The position numbers were made by a program, and so were the translations under genes. Below, piece after piece: positions 1-9,050 of a DNA stretch of 64,000 bases; the stretch's first letter is position 1; each line of letters starts with the position of its first letter. The stretch comes from Prorocentrum cordatum (Eukaryota > Sar > Dinophyceae > Prorocentrales > Prorocentraceae). The stretch is from contig CAUYUJ010017794.1 of assembly GCA_963575745.1 (NCBI GenBank), forward strand, positions 87,761 to 151,760, read 5' to 3'. Under the pieces are notes generated by a model. It was not told the origin of the DNA, did no database searches, and saw nothing but the letters and a program-made list of their open reading frames with translations.

Positions 1-2
1 TC

Positions 3-1889
3 TACGTGGCCACCGCCGACGTGAAGGACTGCTTCTACCGAATGCGCGTCCGCGAGGACCTCGGCCGCTACTTCTGCCTGCCCGCCGTCCCGAAGCACGT
101 GCTCGATGGGATTCAGGTGGCCGGCGTCCCGGCGGATGCTCCGCCGGACGCCCCCGTGCGGCCCTGCCTCGCCGCGCTTCCGATGGGGTTCGCGTGGTCG
201 CTGTGCCTGGCCCAGGCCGCGAATGAGGACAGGGTGTGCCGTAGCCCCAGCCTGTGCAAGGCGATGCCAGCTGACAGACAACGGCCCCTGATTCAGGATC
301 AGGCCGAGGCTTTTGTGCTACGTGCCGCCTCGCGCGGGGTCGGAGATGCTTGCGTGCACGTGGACAACCTTGGCGCCGTTTCGGACGATGCCGACCTCAG
401 TGACAGGGTGGTCTCCGAGTGGAGCGATTTGTGCGAGCCGGTCGGCCTGGCGCTCCACAAGTCAGAGTCCCACGGCGGCGCTGGCGAGGCCCTCGGCACT
501 GAGCTTGACGGCGCTCGCCTTCGCTCGGGGATCACCTCGAGCCGGTTTTGGAAGCTCGAGCGGGGCTTGACTGGCCTTCTCGCTCGGGGGCGTTGCAGCG
601 GCCAGGCGCTTGAAAAAGTGATCGGACATTGCACTTTCTGCGGTCTAGCTGCCCGTGAGTCCCTTTCTATCTTCCACACCGTCTATAAGTTCATTGCGGT
701 TCAGTATTTTGACGCGGGCTCAACGTGGCCCGAAGTGGTTGAGGAGCTCGTGGCTTTTAGAGGGGTCCTTTTGCTTCTGGGCCGCGACTGGTGGCTGCCG
801 TGGAACCCCTGCGTTTTAGAAACCGACGCCAGCCTAGCGGGCTGGGCGATGGCCCAAAGTTTCTGGGAGCCGTCTCAGGTCGCCGGCGTCGGTCGTGTCA
901 GTGAGCGTTCCCGTTTCAAGCGTGTCGGTGCTCACTCCGCTCGGGAATCCGCACTCACCTCTGCCCACCTCTTCCGTGACGAGTCAGGCGAGTGGAGAAG
1001 CCAGCTTTTAGGAGACGAGCCTCAGTTAGGCGACTGGGAGGTCGTGGCGGATTTTCCCGAAGTCCCCTGGCAGCTCCTCCGAGGCTCGGCCTGGGAAACC
1101 GTCCGGAAGGGAGTTTGGGGCCTTAGCGGGGGCATTTTGGTGCTGGAGGCCCGGGCCTTGGTGAAGGCCATCCGTGGGCTCGCCAGGACCAGACACGGGT
1201 CCTGCATCAGACAGCTTTTCTTGTGTGGTAACATGGCCGTCGTTCTTGCTTTCGCTCGCTCGAGGAGTCAGGACTTCAAGCTCTTAGTCCAGATTCGACG
1301 CTTCAACGCCTATGCCCTTGCCCTTGGCATCGCCCCGTACTCTAACGCCGGGAGCCGCGATCACTCAGAAGTCTCGTCCAAGTTGCTAACCGATGTCCTG
1401 GATCAGCAGGTTAGGATCTCTGCTCCTTCTTCTCTCTCTCCCCTCCGTAGTCGTTTCGGCTCAAACTGTAGTCAGGCTTTCCTCGCTTCCGTGCCCGAAG
1501 AGTCTGTTCCGACGGATGCGTGCTCGGGCGCTGCGGCCGCCGCGGGCTCCAGCGCAGGCGAGTTCTCCAGCGCCGTCGCGAGTTCTGCCACGACCTGGCG
1601 TCGGCCCGCCGCCCTGCCAGAGAGATCTACCGACGGCGAAGGCGAAGTCGAGAGTGCTGGTGAGGCCCCAGGTGACGACGGAGACGTGTGGTCCCAGAGC
1701 CCGCCCCGACGCGAGGACAAAGGGGCCATGGCGCCCGCTCGGTCAGGGCACGCTTGGAGAGCCGCCTTCGCCAGCCGCCGTTGTCGCCCCCTGTGGCGCT
1801 CGAGGACCTCGCTCCCGCGGCCTGCGCTGGCGACGACGAGGCGGGCGCCGGGGAGGAAGGCGAGTCGAGTGGGTCCGACAGCGTGGTGA
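3..1889 (+). CDS. Reverse transcriptase / RNase H of a DIRS-like element (N-terminus missing)
   Basis: The reading frame is open from the first bases, so the start is outside the window. Residues 3-13 (TADVKDCFYRM) match RT motif A with its catalytic Asp. PMGFAWS near residue 60 fits the block before motif C. CVHVDNLGAV near residue 115 is motif C in the variant form HVDN instead of YVDD. An RNase H fold follows: ETDASLAGWAM near residue 272, an LEARAL helix near 383, and LCGNMAVV near 405. In that last block families of this type usually have DN; here the Asp is Gly, so RNase H activity is doubtful. After about residue 480 the protein becomes Ala/Ser-rich, and homology probably leaves this frame near base 1690, continuing in the recombinase frame. 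The RT assignment is strong; activity is unlikely. Confidence 0.8.
   Translation, partial: YVATADVKDCFYRMRVREDLGRYFCLPAVPKHVLDGIQVAGVPADAPPDAPVRPCLAALPMGFAWSLCLAQAANEDRVCRSPSLCKAMPADRQRPLIQDQAEAFVLRAASRGVGDACVHVDNLGAVSDDADLSDRVVSEWSDLCEPVGLALHKSESHGGAGEALGTELDGARLRSGITSSRFWKLERGLTGLLARGRCSGQALEKVIGHCTFCGLAARESLSIFHTVYKFIAVQYFDAGSTWPEVVEELVAFRGVLLLLGRDWWLPWNPCVLETDASLAGWAMAQSFWEPSQVAGVGRVSERSRFKRVGAHSARESALTSAHLFRDESGEWRSQLLGDEPQLGDWEVVADFPEVPWQLLRGSAWETVRKGVWGLSGGILVLEARALVKAIRGLARTRHGSCIRQLFLCGNMAVVLAFARSRSQDFKLLVQIRRFNAYALALGIAPYSNAGSRDHSEVSSKLLTDVLDQQVRISAPSSLSPLRSRFGSNCSQAFLASVPEESVPTDACSGAAAAAGSSAGEFSSAVASSATTWRRPAALPERSTDGEGEVESAGEAPGDDGDVWSQSPPRREDKGAMAPARSGHAWRAAFASRRCRPLWRSRTSLPRPALATTRRAPGRKASRVGPTAW
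1444..1465 (+). other. Spliced-leader-like 22-mer inside the RT reading frame
   Basis: An ungapped 18 of 22 match to the dinoflagellate spliced leader (differences at leader positions 8, 10, 14 and 22), preceded by a pyrimidine tract (1426-1446). It lies between the RNase H and recombinase blocks. It may be the relic of a trans-spliced recombinase mRNA, or chance. Confidence 0.4.
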
Positions 1890-2985
1890 ACCACGCGACT
1901 GCGGCCTCGAGGAGATCTCGACGCCTCCAGGACTCCCGGCGCCGACGCCGTGCGGCCCTCTACGCGGACATGATCATGCAGACCATGGCCGGTGGGCCCA
2001 CCTTGCTGGAGCGACTGGCGGTGACTCGCCGGACGAGGGAGCGCTATGCCAAGTATCTCGATCGCTTCTACTCGCGTGCCGGCCTGACCGATGACAAGCT
2101 CGTGAGGAGCTCGGACGAGACCGTGGATCGCTGGGTGTGCGACTACTTCACCGCGATGTACCTGTCCGGGGAGCAGAGCAGCCTGGGGGGCCAGACTGGA
2201 GCCGCCCTCATCGACCGACACCCAGCTTTCGGCCGACGGGGCGGGAGAGCCCTGCCGCGGACGTGGCGAGCGCTCAAGGCGTGGAGGCGGCTGACGCCCT
2301 CGCGCGCCCGCCGAGCGCTGCCGCTTGCCGTGTGGTCAGCAGTGATGTGGCGGCTGGTGGACAAGGGCCTCCCGTTCATGGCCCTGTTCTTGGCCGTGGG
2401 CCTCTCTGCCTATTCAAGGCCCTCTTCCCTGCTGGCAGCCCGCAAGTGCGACCTGGTCCCGCCTTCGCGTGCGACAGTGGACAGCTGGGGCCTTCTGACG
2501 CACCCAGAGGAGGAGGGCAGACCAAGCAAAACGAATCGCTACGACGAGGGCTGCCTCCTGGACTCGAGTTACCTCCGGGGGCTGGGTCCGCTGTTCGCCG
2601 AGCTCAGAGGGCACGGAGACAGGGCCAGGCTGTGGCCTTTCACGTACCTGGAGCTCTCGCAGGCGGTGCAGCTGGCAGCGGCCGAGGTCGGGGCTGGCAA
2701 GCTGACACTGTATCAGCCCCGCCACTCAGGCGCGAGCATCGACGCCAGCAGGCGCACGCGCAACCTAGAGGAGATTCGAAGGCGCGGCTGCTGGGCTCAG
2801 GCGAAAGCATGCACAGGTACGAGCACAGCAGCCGTCTGAGCGCCGAGTGCGAGCGCTTTCCCGCGGACCAGAGACGCCTGTGCGAGGCTTGCGAGGTCCA
2901 TCTGATGAGGATCATGCTCGGGCAAGCTCACCCAGTCCAGTTCAGCCGTCGAATGCTGACCTGGCAGTCGCGCGTGCCAAGCTAA
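1688..2985 (+). pseudogene. Tyrosine recombinase of the DIRS-like element, frameshifted before the catalytic tyrosine
   Basis: The main frame (1688-2839) starts with an acidic linker, then a core-binding-like domain (LLERLAVTRRTRERYAKYL around 2005-2065). The catalytic domain follows. AYSRPSSLLAARKCDL (about 2409-2455) holds the box I arginine. LYQPRHSGAS (about 2709-2738) is box II, with Tyr in place of the usual first His/Lys. RRRGCW (about 2780-2797) is the last block before the nucleophile. The frame then fails: the expected RYEHSSRL, with the tyrosine codon at 2818-2820, lies in another frame that stays open to 2985. One small indel near 2797-2812 explains this. In DIRS elements this enzyme integrates the circular cDNA. 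This copy cannot make an active enzyme without frameshifting. Confidence 0.75.
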
Positions 2986-3788
2986 GGCGGAGCTTCCGTG
3001 GCTGTCGCGAGAGACGCCTCGCTGCACAGCGTTTCGGCCTCAGAGGCCGGTATGTAGCAGATTTTTTCGCGGGGGGCCGTTGCGTCTCGCGAGCAGGTGA
3101 TAAGCTAGGCTTTAGAACGCGCAGTTGGGATGTCGCCCACGATCCAGTTTGGCAGAATCTTGTCGATCCAAGGGTCCTTAGGGCGATCCGACGCGACGCC
3201 CGTCGGGGCCTTATCCTTGCAGCAGCTTTGGCCCCCTCGTGCCAAACTTTCTCGATCGCGCGAGATCGGACGGCAAAGATCCGATCCCAAGATATGCCCT
3301 GGGGTTTGCCCAGCCAGTTGCTCAGTGCACCAGGCCGAGAGAAACTCAAGGTAGGCAATCAGATTGCCCACGCCGCCATAGGCCTGTTCGCTCTTCTCCA
3401 TCAGCTCAAGATCCCTGCTGTGCGTGAGCACCCGCTCACCTCTCGTCTGTGGCACACCGCAGAGATCCAAGCTTTAGCCAACTTGCCGCATGTCAGCTTA
3501 GTCGAACTAGATCAGTGCCAATTCAGAGCCCAATGTAAGAAGCCAGCTTGCCTCATGTTCTGTCACGTAGCAGTCGACGATCTTGAGAATCTTTGCCGAA
3601 AATGCAGTGGTCAGAGAGGACAGTGCTCGCGGTCAGGCTTGCCTCATTTTCAACTCGAAGGAAGCGCCCGCGCCCGTCCAGCGGCTGCCTACCCGCCTGA
3701 GCTCGCACACTGTATAGTTCGGGCACTCACTGCCGCTTGCGTTGCCACGTTCGGATACAATTCGACATCCCTCCCTTCCCAACCTTAG
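2847..3788 (+). CDS. Cytosine-C5-methyltransferase-like ORF of the DIRS-like element
   Basis: A 313-residue frame. ADFFAGGRCVSRA (about 3057-3096) resembles the SAM-binding DLFAGxGG motif I. APSCQTFSIARDRT (about 3232-3273) resembles motif IV, the catalytic PCQ loop, with Ser for Pro but Cys kept. VREHPLTSRLW (about 3420-3452) occupies the place of the ENP-type motif VI, with His for Asn. CQFRAQCKKPACLMF (about 3513-3558) is a further conserved-looking block. Retroelements carrying such methyltransferase domains are established in dinoflagellates. The start is uncertain: the first residues probably belong to the tail of the recombinase in another frame, and homology begins near the VARAKLRR segment (about 2966). 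Activity is not certain because of the changed motif IV and VI residues. Confidence 0.6.
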   Translation: MRALSRGPETPVRGLRGPSDEDHARASSPSPVQPSNADLAVARAKLRRSFRGCRERRLAAQRFGLRGRYVADFFAGGRCVSRAGDKLGFRTRSWDVAHDPVWQNLVDPRVLRAIRRDARRGLILAAALAPSCQTFSIARDRTAKIRSQDMPWGLPSQLLSAPGREKLKVGNQIAHAAIGLFALLHQLKIPAVREHPLTSRLWHTAEIQALANLPHVSLVELDQCQFRAQCKKPACLMFCHVAVDDLENLCRKCSGQRGQCSRSGLPHFQLEGSARARPAAAYPPELAHCIVRALTAACVATFGYNSTSLPSQP

Positions 3789-3813
3789 TGAACTCCCGTA
3801 TTCGGGAAACTTG

Positions 3814-4165
3814 GGGAGGAGTGAGAGCGTGCATCGACTTTGACCTCTGGCCTGGACGTCTCGAGGCTTTCGTCAGATCCGTGTCCCTGCAATGTGAAAA
3901 AAGAGTTGCTCTAAATGTTTTTGAACGGTTTGAGCTTGGGCTTTTTGAGCTCGGTGATGTCAGTACCTGCTAAACGATCCAAGGAAGTTTAAACATCGGG
4001 ATGCTTTCTCTCACTTGTCCCCGCTCTCCCCTCCATAGCCTGTCTTCGGCTCCCACCCTCCCACCCTGGGAGGAGTGAGAGCGTGCATCGACTTTGACCT
4101 CTGGCCTGGACGTCTTGAGGCTTTCATCAGATCCGTGTCCCTGCAACATGAAAAAAGAGTTGCTC
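3814..4165. repeat. 98-bp direct repeat, two copies at a 254-bp offset
   Basis: 3814-3911 and 4068-4165 align without gaps and differ at only a few positions (core GCATCGACTTTGACCTCTGG). They directly follow the DIRS-like ORFs, so they could be part of its terminal structure or a later duplication. Confidence 0.75.
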
Positions 4166-4333
4166 AAACCGTAGTAAAATCAATGATTTTGGCTTCAAAG
4201 AAGAGGAGAGCATTTTTTCTGACTCCCCGCGTCGGGGCCAGAATCCTCGTGAGGGGTGTCGTTTTTTAGCCCTCCCAGGAGTCGAACATGACCCCTCTGA
4301 CGACCCGCGGAGGGACCTCTCCAGGCCCAGGGG

Positions 4334-4425
4334 GATGGGGGTAGGGGGAGGGGTAAACCCCTCCCCGAAGGGGAAGAAGGGGGGTTGAGAACAGAGAGAG
4401 CTCTCTAAACCACTCACGCCCAAAG
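4334..4425. repeat. Dispersed CCCCGAAGGGG short repeat, copy 1
   Basis: A small palindrome CCCCGAAGGGG, then a GA-rich stretch, then AAACCACTCACGCCC. The same order recurs at 18848-18920 and 27203-27275. Confidence 0.5.
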
Positions 4426-4513
4426 GGCTGGTGGGACTTGCTCGGGCAACCTTCGGATATTCGAAAGTGACGATCTCACGTGAACAGCCCAACGCATAGG
4501 ATGTCCCCTCCCA

Positions 4514-5730
4514 TCTTCCGGGCCCGAATGACGTCAGCCATGGCGTCAGCCCCCGCCCCCCCCCCCGACTCCCCCGTCCCGGGCGTGAATGGCGTCAGCC
4601 ATGGCGTCGGCTCTCCCCCCCCTCTCCTCTCCCGAGCCTGAATGGCGTCAGCCATGGCATCAGCCCTCCCCCACGAGTGAAACTTGAGCGAGCTCCCCCG
4701 TCCCTAGCCATAGCGTCAGCCCTCCCCCCCCTCTCCCCGACTCCTCCCTCGCGGGCCTGAATGGCGTCAGCCATGGCGTCACCCCCCCCCTCCCCCCTCC
4801 CCCCTCCTGGGCCTAAATGGCGTCAGCTATGGCGTCAGCCGCCTCCTCCCCGACAGAGCGAAGCTTGAGCGAGCTCCCCCCCCTCCCCCCTCGCGGGTCT
4901 GAATGGCGTCAGCCATGGCGTCAGCTCCCCCCACCTTCCGACCCCCTCCTCCAGGGCCTGAATCTCCCCCCCCCTCCCCCCTTCTGGGCCTCAGCGGCGT
5001 CAGCTATGGCGTCAGCTCCCTCCCCCCCGACAGAGCGAAACTTGAGCGAGCTTCCCCACCTCCCTCTCCCCGACTTCCTCCTCCCGGGCCTGGGATGGTG
5101 TCAGCCATGGCGTTCCTCCCCCCCCCCCCCCCTCCTCCCCATGGCGTTCCCCTCCCCCCCCTCCTCTCTTCCCGGGCCTGAATGGCGTCAGCCCCCCCCC
5201 CCCCCCCTCCTTCCTTCCGAGCCTGAATGGCGTCAGGCCCCCCCCCCCTCCTGGCCCGAATGGCGTCAGCCCCCTCCCCCCCCCCCCCCCCCGGGCCTGA
5301 ATGGAATGGCGTCAGCCCCCCCCCCTCCCCCCCGACAGAGCGAGGCCCCCGCGCCCAGCCCCCCCCCCCCCTCCCGGACTGAATGGCGTGCCCCTGGGCC
5401 TGAATGGCGTCCCCCCCCCCCCTCCCGACAGAGCGAAGCTTGAGCGAGCTCACCCAACCCTCTCCCCCCTCCCCTGAATGGCCCCCCCCCCCTCCTCCTC
5501 CCGGCCTGAATGGCGTCAGCCCCTCCCCCCCGACAAGCGAAGCCCTCCCCTCCTCCTCCCTCCCGGGCCTGAATGGCGTCCCCCCCCCCACCCCGACAGA
5601 GCGAAGCCCCCCTCCCCCCCCCCTCCTTCCCTCCCGGGCCTGAATGGCGTCAGCTCCCCCCCCTCCTCCTCCTCCTCCTCCCTCCCGGGCCTGAATGGCG
5701 TCAGCCCCTCCTCCGACAGAGAGCTCCTCA
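4514..5730. repeat. Degenerate tandem repeat with core CCTGAATGGCGTCAGCC
   Basis: Many copies of GGCCTGAATGGCGTCAGCCATGGCGTCAGC separated by C-rich tracts, with an interspersed GACAGAGCGAAGCTTGAGCG motif (4845, 5032, 5333, 5425, 5594). All long proline-rich or glycine-rich ORFs across it are by-products. Confidence 0.85.
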
Positions 5731-6769
5731 CATTTTCAGCACAGACCTTGAATGATATAATCAACATCAACAGCTTGTCGGATCTGAAGAAATTAGCGGT
5801 CGACCGCTGCACCTTTCAAACATTGGGAACCGACGAATGACTGCACATTCAGAGAGGTGACCTGCCCCAGACCGCTCGGTAACTTCACTCACCACCACCC
5901 GTCTCCGCTAGCGGTCGAAGTGATGTTCAGGCCTGGCGACTCCGTGGAGTGGCCGCCGTCTAGGAGGTCGGCGTTGAGGGGGTCCGTGATGCCCTCGGCC
6001 ACGGTGTCCTCCGACGTCGGCGTCGAAGGCCTCGGGCTCCCGCTCCCGTCTTGCGGCCCTGAGGCCCCGCTCACCAGCCGGCAGCCCCGGCGCCGAGCTC
6101 GTAGGAGGAGGAGGAGGAGGAGGAGGAGGAGGAGGAGGAGGAGGAGGAGGAGGAGGAGGAGGAGGAGGAGAGAGGAGGACGATCCCTGCTGTGGCGCGGC
6201 GAAGGTGTGCCATCAGAGCTTGCAAGCCGTGCGCCGCGGCTCAGTGTCTTCCCTGTGGCCACCTGCCAGCCTCTTCCGGGCCAGAGCGTGCGCTTTTGCC
6301 TTGGCTCCACGGGGTGGCCTCGCTGGTCCTCCGGCGTGTTAGGCATCGGGCAAATGCACGGCGTCAGCAAAGTTGCTCGGCCTCTCGCCCCACCTCCTTC
6401 GGGCGACGGGATCTGTGCACGCCCGCCGCTCCTGGCAAGGCCCATTCGTCCCAGGGTCGGTGCACCTGTCTCCTTGGCCAAGCTGCGGGGGCGTTTACAG
6501 ATGGGCCTGGCTTGTGGACGGAGATCTATGGAGAGGAGGCATGCTGTCAAACCATTTCCACATGTCTTGAGCATGCTTTAAACATGTCTCAACTATGTAA
6601 AACATATGTTTTGAACAAGTTTTAGCAGTTTTGAAACATTGAAGAAGCACATCTGAAATCCAATGACAGGGCTGTTAGAGTGTCCACTGTCATGGAATCC
6701 ACAAGGCCTGGCCAGGGGCGGTCAACATGTATCGATCTCTTTGCCCAAGGTCTGCTCCCCCAGGTAGCC
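5731..6769. other. No gene recognised; contains a GGA microsatellite
   Basis: Mixed sequence with an uninterrupted (AGG)n tract at about 6101-6170. ORFs here show no family signature. Confidence 0.6.
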
Positions 6770-7662
6770 TTAAGTCGGGCACGTCCCTCTACAGGGGGGA
6801 TATTCAAAAATAGTCAAAACATAGTCTGGGGACGATTTGTTTTTCGACTATTGGAGAGGCCTGACGGCCGGTGCCGCCGACCCTGATCGAAAGGGCTAGG
6901 AGTGGGGGGAGGAAGCGGAGGATGATGATGATGATGAGGAGGAGGAGGAGGAGAAGGAGGAGGAGCAGGAGGAGGAGGAGGAGGAGGAGGAGGATGATGA
7001 GGAGGAGGAGGAGGAAGAGGAGGAGGAGGAGAGAGGAGGAGAGGAGGAGGAGGAGGAGGAGGAAGTGCATCCTTTGTGTGCCCGCTCGAAGAAAGTGCGC
7101 CCCAGGAGTGTGAGATTCTGACTTGGGACGTGCTCCCGGAAGAGGAAGAAGTGCATCTCGGGCGTGCCCGCTCGAGGAAAATGCGCCCTAGGGGGGTGGT
7201 ATTTTGACTCGGGGCCCGCTCCCGGGACGCCTCTGCGGGAGGAGGAGGAGGAGGAGGAGGAGGAGGAGGAGGAGGAGGAGGAGGAAAAGGAGGAGGAGGA
7301 GGACCAGGAGGAGGAGGAAGTGCATCCCGTGCGTGCCCGCTCGAGGAAAGTGCGCCCCGGCGGGCGTCGTATCTGCCGGGCCCCCCCCCCTCTGCGGGGA
7401 AGGGATCAAAGGGAAGGGGGGAAGGGGCTTCCCTTCGACTCCACTACGACGTCGTTTAATTTCGCTTTGGATAGCGCGCTTGAGGAGGAGAGCCCTGGGA
7501 GGGGGAGAACGGAGACGACGGAGACGACGAGTCGAACGGAGAAGCCCCTTACACACGCCGACAGGGTCGGCGGATTTTTGGGCATCTCTTGAGCATGTTT
7601 TGATTAGTTTAAATGTAATTTTTCGCTTAACATCCCCCTATAGGGGGACAGGCCCAACCTAA
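6770..7662. mobile_element. 893-bp TIR element of the TTAAGTCGGG family, with 8-bp target duplication
   Basis: The left end begins TTAAGTCGGGC..TCCCTCTACAGGGGGGAT. The right end, reverse-complemented, begins TTAGGTTGGGCCTGTCCCCC and continues TATAGGGGGAT. The outer flanks are AGGTAGCC at 6762-6769 and AGGTAGCC at 7663-7670, an exact 8-bp target duplication. The left interior has AATAGTC..AGTCTGGGGACGATTTG, matching the interior of the 181-bp copy at 44666. The middle is filled with GGA microsatellites and a tandem repeat, so no transposase is encoded. Confidence 0.8.
6932..7365. repeat. GGA microsatellites with three copies of a 42-bp motif
   Basis: (GGA)n blocks (about 6937-7065 and 7230-7316). 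Between and after them, the motif GAAGTGCATC..GTGCCCGCTCGAG..AAGTGCGCC occurs near 7063, 7148 and 7317. It lies inside the 6770-7662 element. Confidence 0.8.
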
Positions 7663-7670
7663 AGGTAGCC

Positions 7671-8077
7671 CCAGGACGAATATGGATCGCTGCTGATTGT
7701 TCCCCACGACGCCCTCAAGGCGCTCTGGAGCGGTCTCGAACGGCATCGGCGCCCGAGAGCGTTTTCCAAGCCAACCAGCACCCAGAGATCCCCGATCCAA
7801 CTCGCTCCCATTCTACAGTCGCCCTGGTTTCGTCTGGTACTCAAGATTGATGAGTCGGTCGCCCAAGCTAAATGAATGGCACATGTGTTATCCAGTTTTT
7901 TTCTGTGAGCCCGTACCGACGAGGGGTCCCCCCCTCCACAACGGTACCGAGCGTACGCTGGGGGGGGGGGTGCGGGCCCCCCACATGTATGGCGCGCACA
8001 GGCATGTCGTGGTGCTGACAGGCATTTTGGTGCTCACAAGCAGGCCGTGCCATAGGTCTTCGCCAGTTGCGTCGTCA
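7671..8077. other. No gene recognised
   Basis: Non-repetitive sequence with no ORF that I can support. Confidence 0.5.
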
Positions 8078-8345
8078 GTTGGGTCGTCGTCGTCGTTGTT
8101 GTCGTCGCCGCCAGTCGTTGTCGTCGTCGTCGTCGTCGTCGTCTTGGTCGTCGTCGTCTTGGTCGTGTTCTTGGTCGTCGCCGTCGTCGTCGTTGTTGTC
8201 GTCGCCGCCGCCGCCAGTCGTTGTCTTCGTCGTCGTCGTCGTCGTCATCATCTTCGTCGTCGTCCTTGTCGTCGTCGTGGCCGCTGTCGTTATTGCTACC
8301 ACTACTACCGTCACTACCGCTGCTACCATGCCCGCGTCCGCCACC
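8078..8345. repeat. GTC/GTT trinucleotide microsatellite
   Basis: Imperfect (GTCGTC)n with TGG and GCC variants. It yields long Val, Ser, Arg or Thr ORFs in all frames. Confidence 0.9.
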
Positions 8346-8589
8346 TTGCCGTTGCCCTGCCACTGAGGCCCCCCCCCATTGTAACGAACGCTATGGGGGG
8401 AGTACAGAAGACCATGCCCTCGTGTCCTCTGCACCGCGCCGCGTGGCCCTCTGCACTTCTGGGGCAAGAGCGCTTTGGGCTTGAGGCCGGGATGCCTTCT
8501 GAAGAGTAGAACGTACAGAACATGGGGTCGGGGTGCAGGGTTGGGTGGGGACAGACAGCAGAGTAGAGCCTAGTTCGTTGCGGAACCCG

Positions 8590-8830
8590 ATCGTGGCCGT
8601 CCCCCAAATAATAGTAATAATAATAGGAATAGGAATGATACTAGTGTTAGATATTCACTAACATGCTAATAACCGTATTACTCAATCAAAATATTAATGA
8701 CAACACGAAAAACAAACATAACACTAATAACACTTACAACTAATCAATAAGAGCAATACCATAGCAATACGGATGATACTAATAAGATTAATGATGGCTG
8801 GTAATACTAGCCGGCCGCTCTGCGGTTGAT
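8590..8830. other. A/T-rich island with AATAAT-type short repeats
   Basis: Composition drops sharply to A/T-rich, with AATAATAGTAATAATAATAG and ACTAATAA-like words. A similar island (33710-33800) lies on the far side of the satellite halves, so the two may mark the original satellite flanks. Confidence 0.5.
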
Positions 8831-8888
8831 CGGGAGTTTCTGTATATAGAAGAAGGTGCGTGCGCCTGTTGGCGAGGGTGAGGATGAG

Positions 8889-9050
8889 GTTCCTCCTCCT
8901 CCTCCTCCTCCTCCTCCTCTTCCTCCCTCCTTCTCTTGCCTCCGTCTGTCCTCCTCCACCCCACAGCTCCATCATCTTCTTCTTCTCCTCCTCCTCCTCC
9001 TCCTCCTCCTCCTCCTTCTCCTCCTCCTCCTCCTCCTCATTCCTCCTCTG
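8889..9050. repeat. CCT microsatellite
   Basis: (CCT)n with CTT variants leading directly into the satellite. Confidence 0.9.

Larger units (their letters stand above)
1..3788 (+). mobile_element. DIRS-like tyrosine-recombinase retroelement, 5' end cut by the window edge, degenerate
   Basis: Three consecutive plus-strand coding blocks in three different frames give the order reverse transcriptase/RNase H, tyrosine recombinase, DNA-methyltransferase-like protein. That order is characteristic of DIRS-type retroelements, which integrate with a tyrosine recombinase instead of a DDE integrase. Frame changes near 1690 and near 2800 and a replaced RNase H residue show that this copy is decayed. The upstream gag region and left terminal repeat would lie outside the window. 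I found no convincing right terminal repeat, although a 98-bp direct repeat begins 26 bp after the last stop. Confidence 0.75.

Noticed and set aside
8024-8045. CATTTTGGTGCTCACAAG as a leader relic
   Set aside because: Needs two insertions and is followed only by microsatellite sequence.
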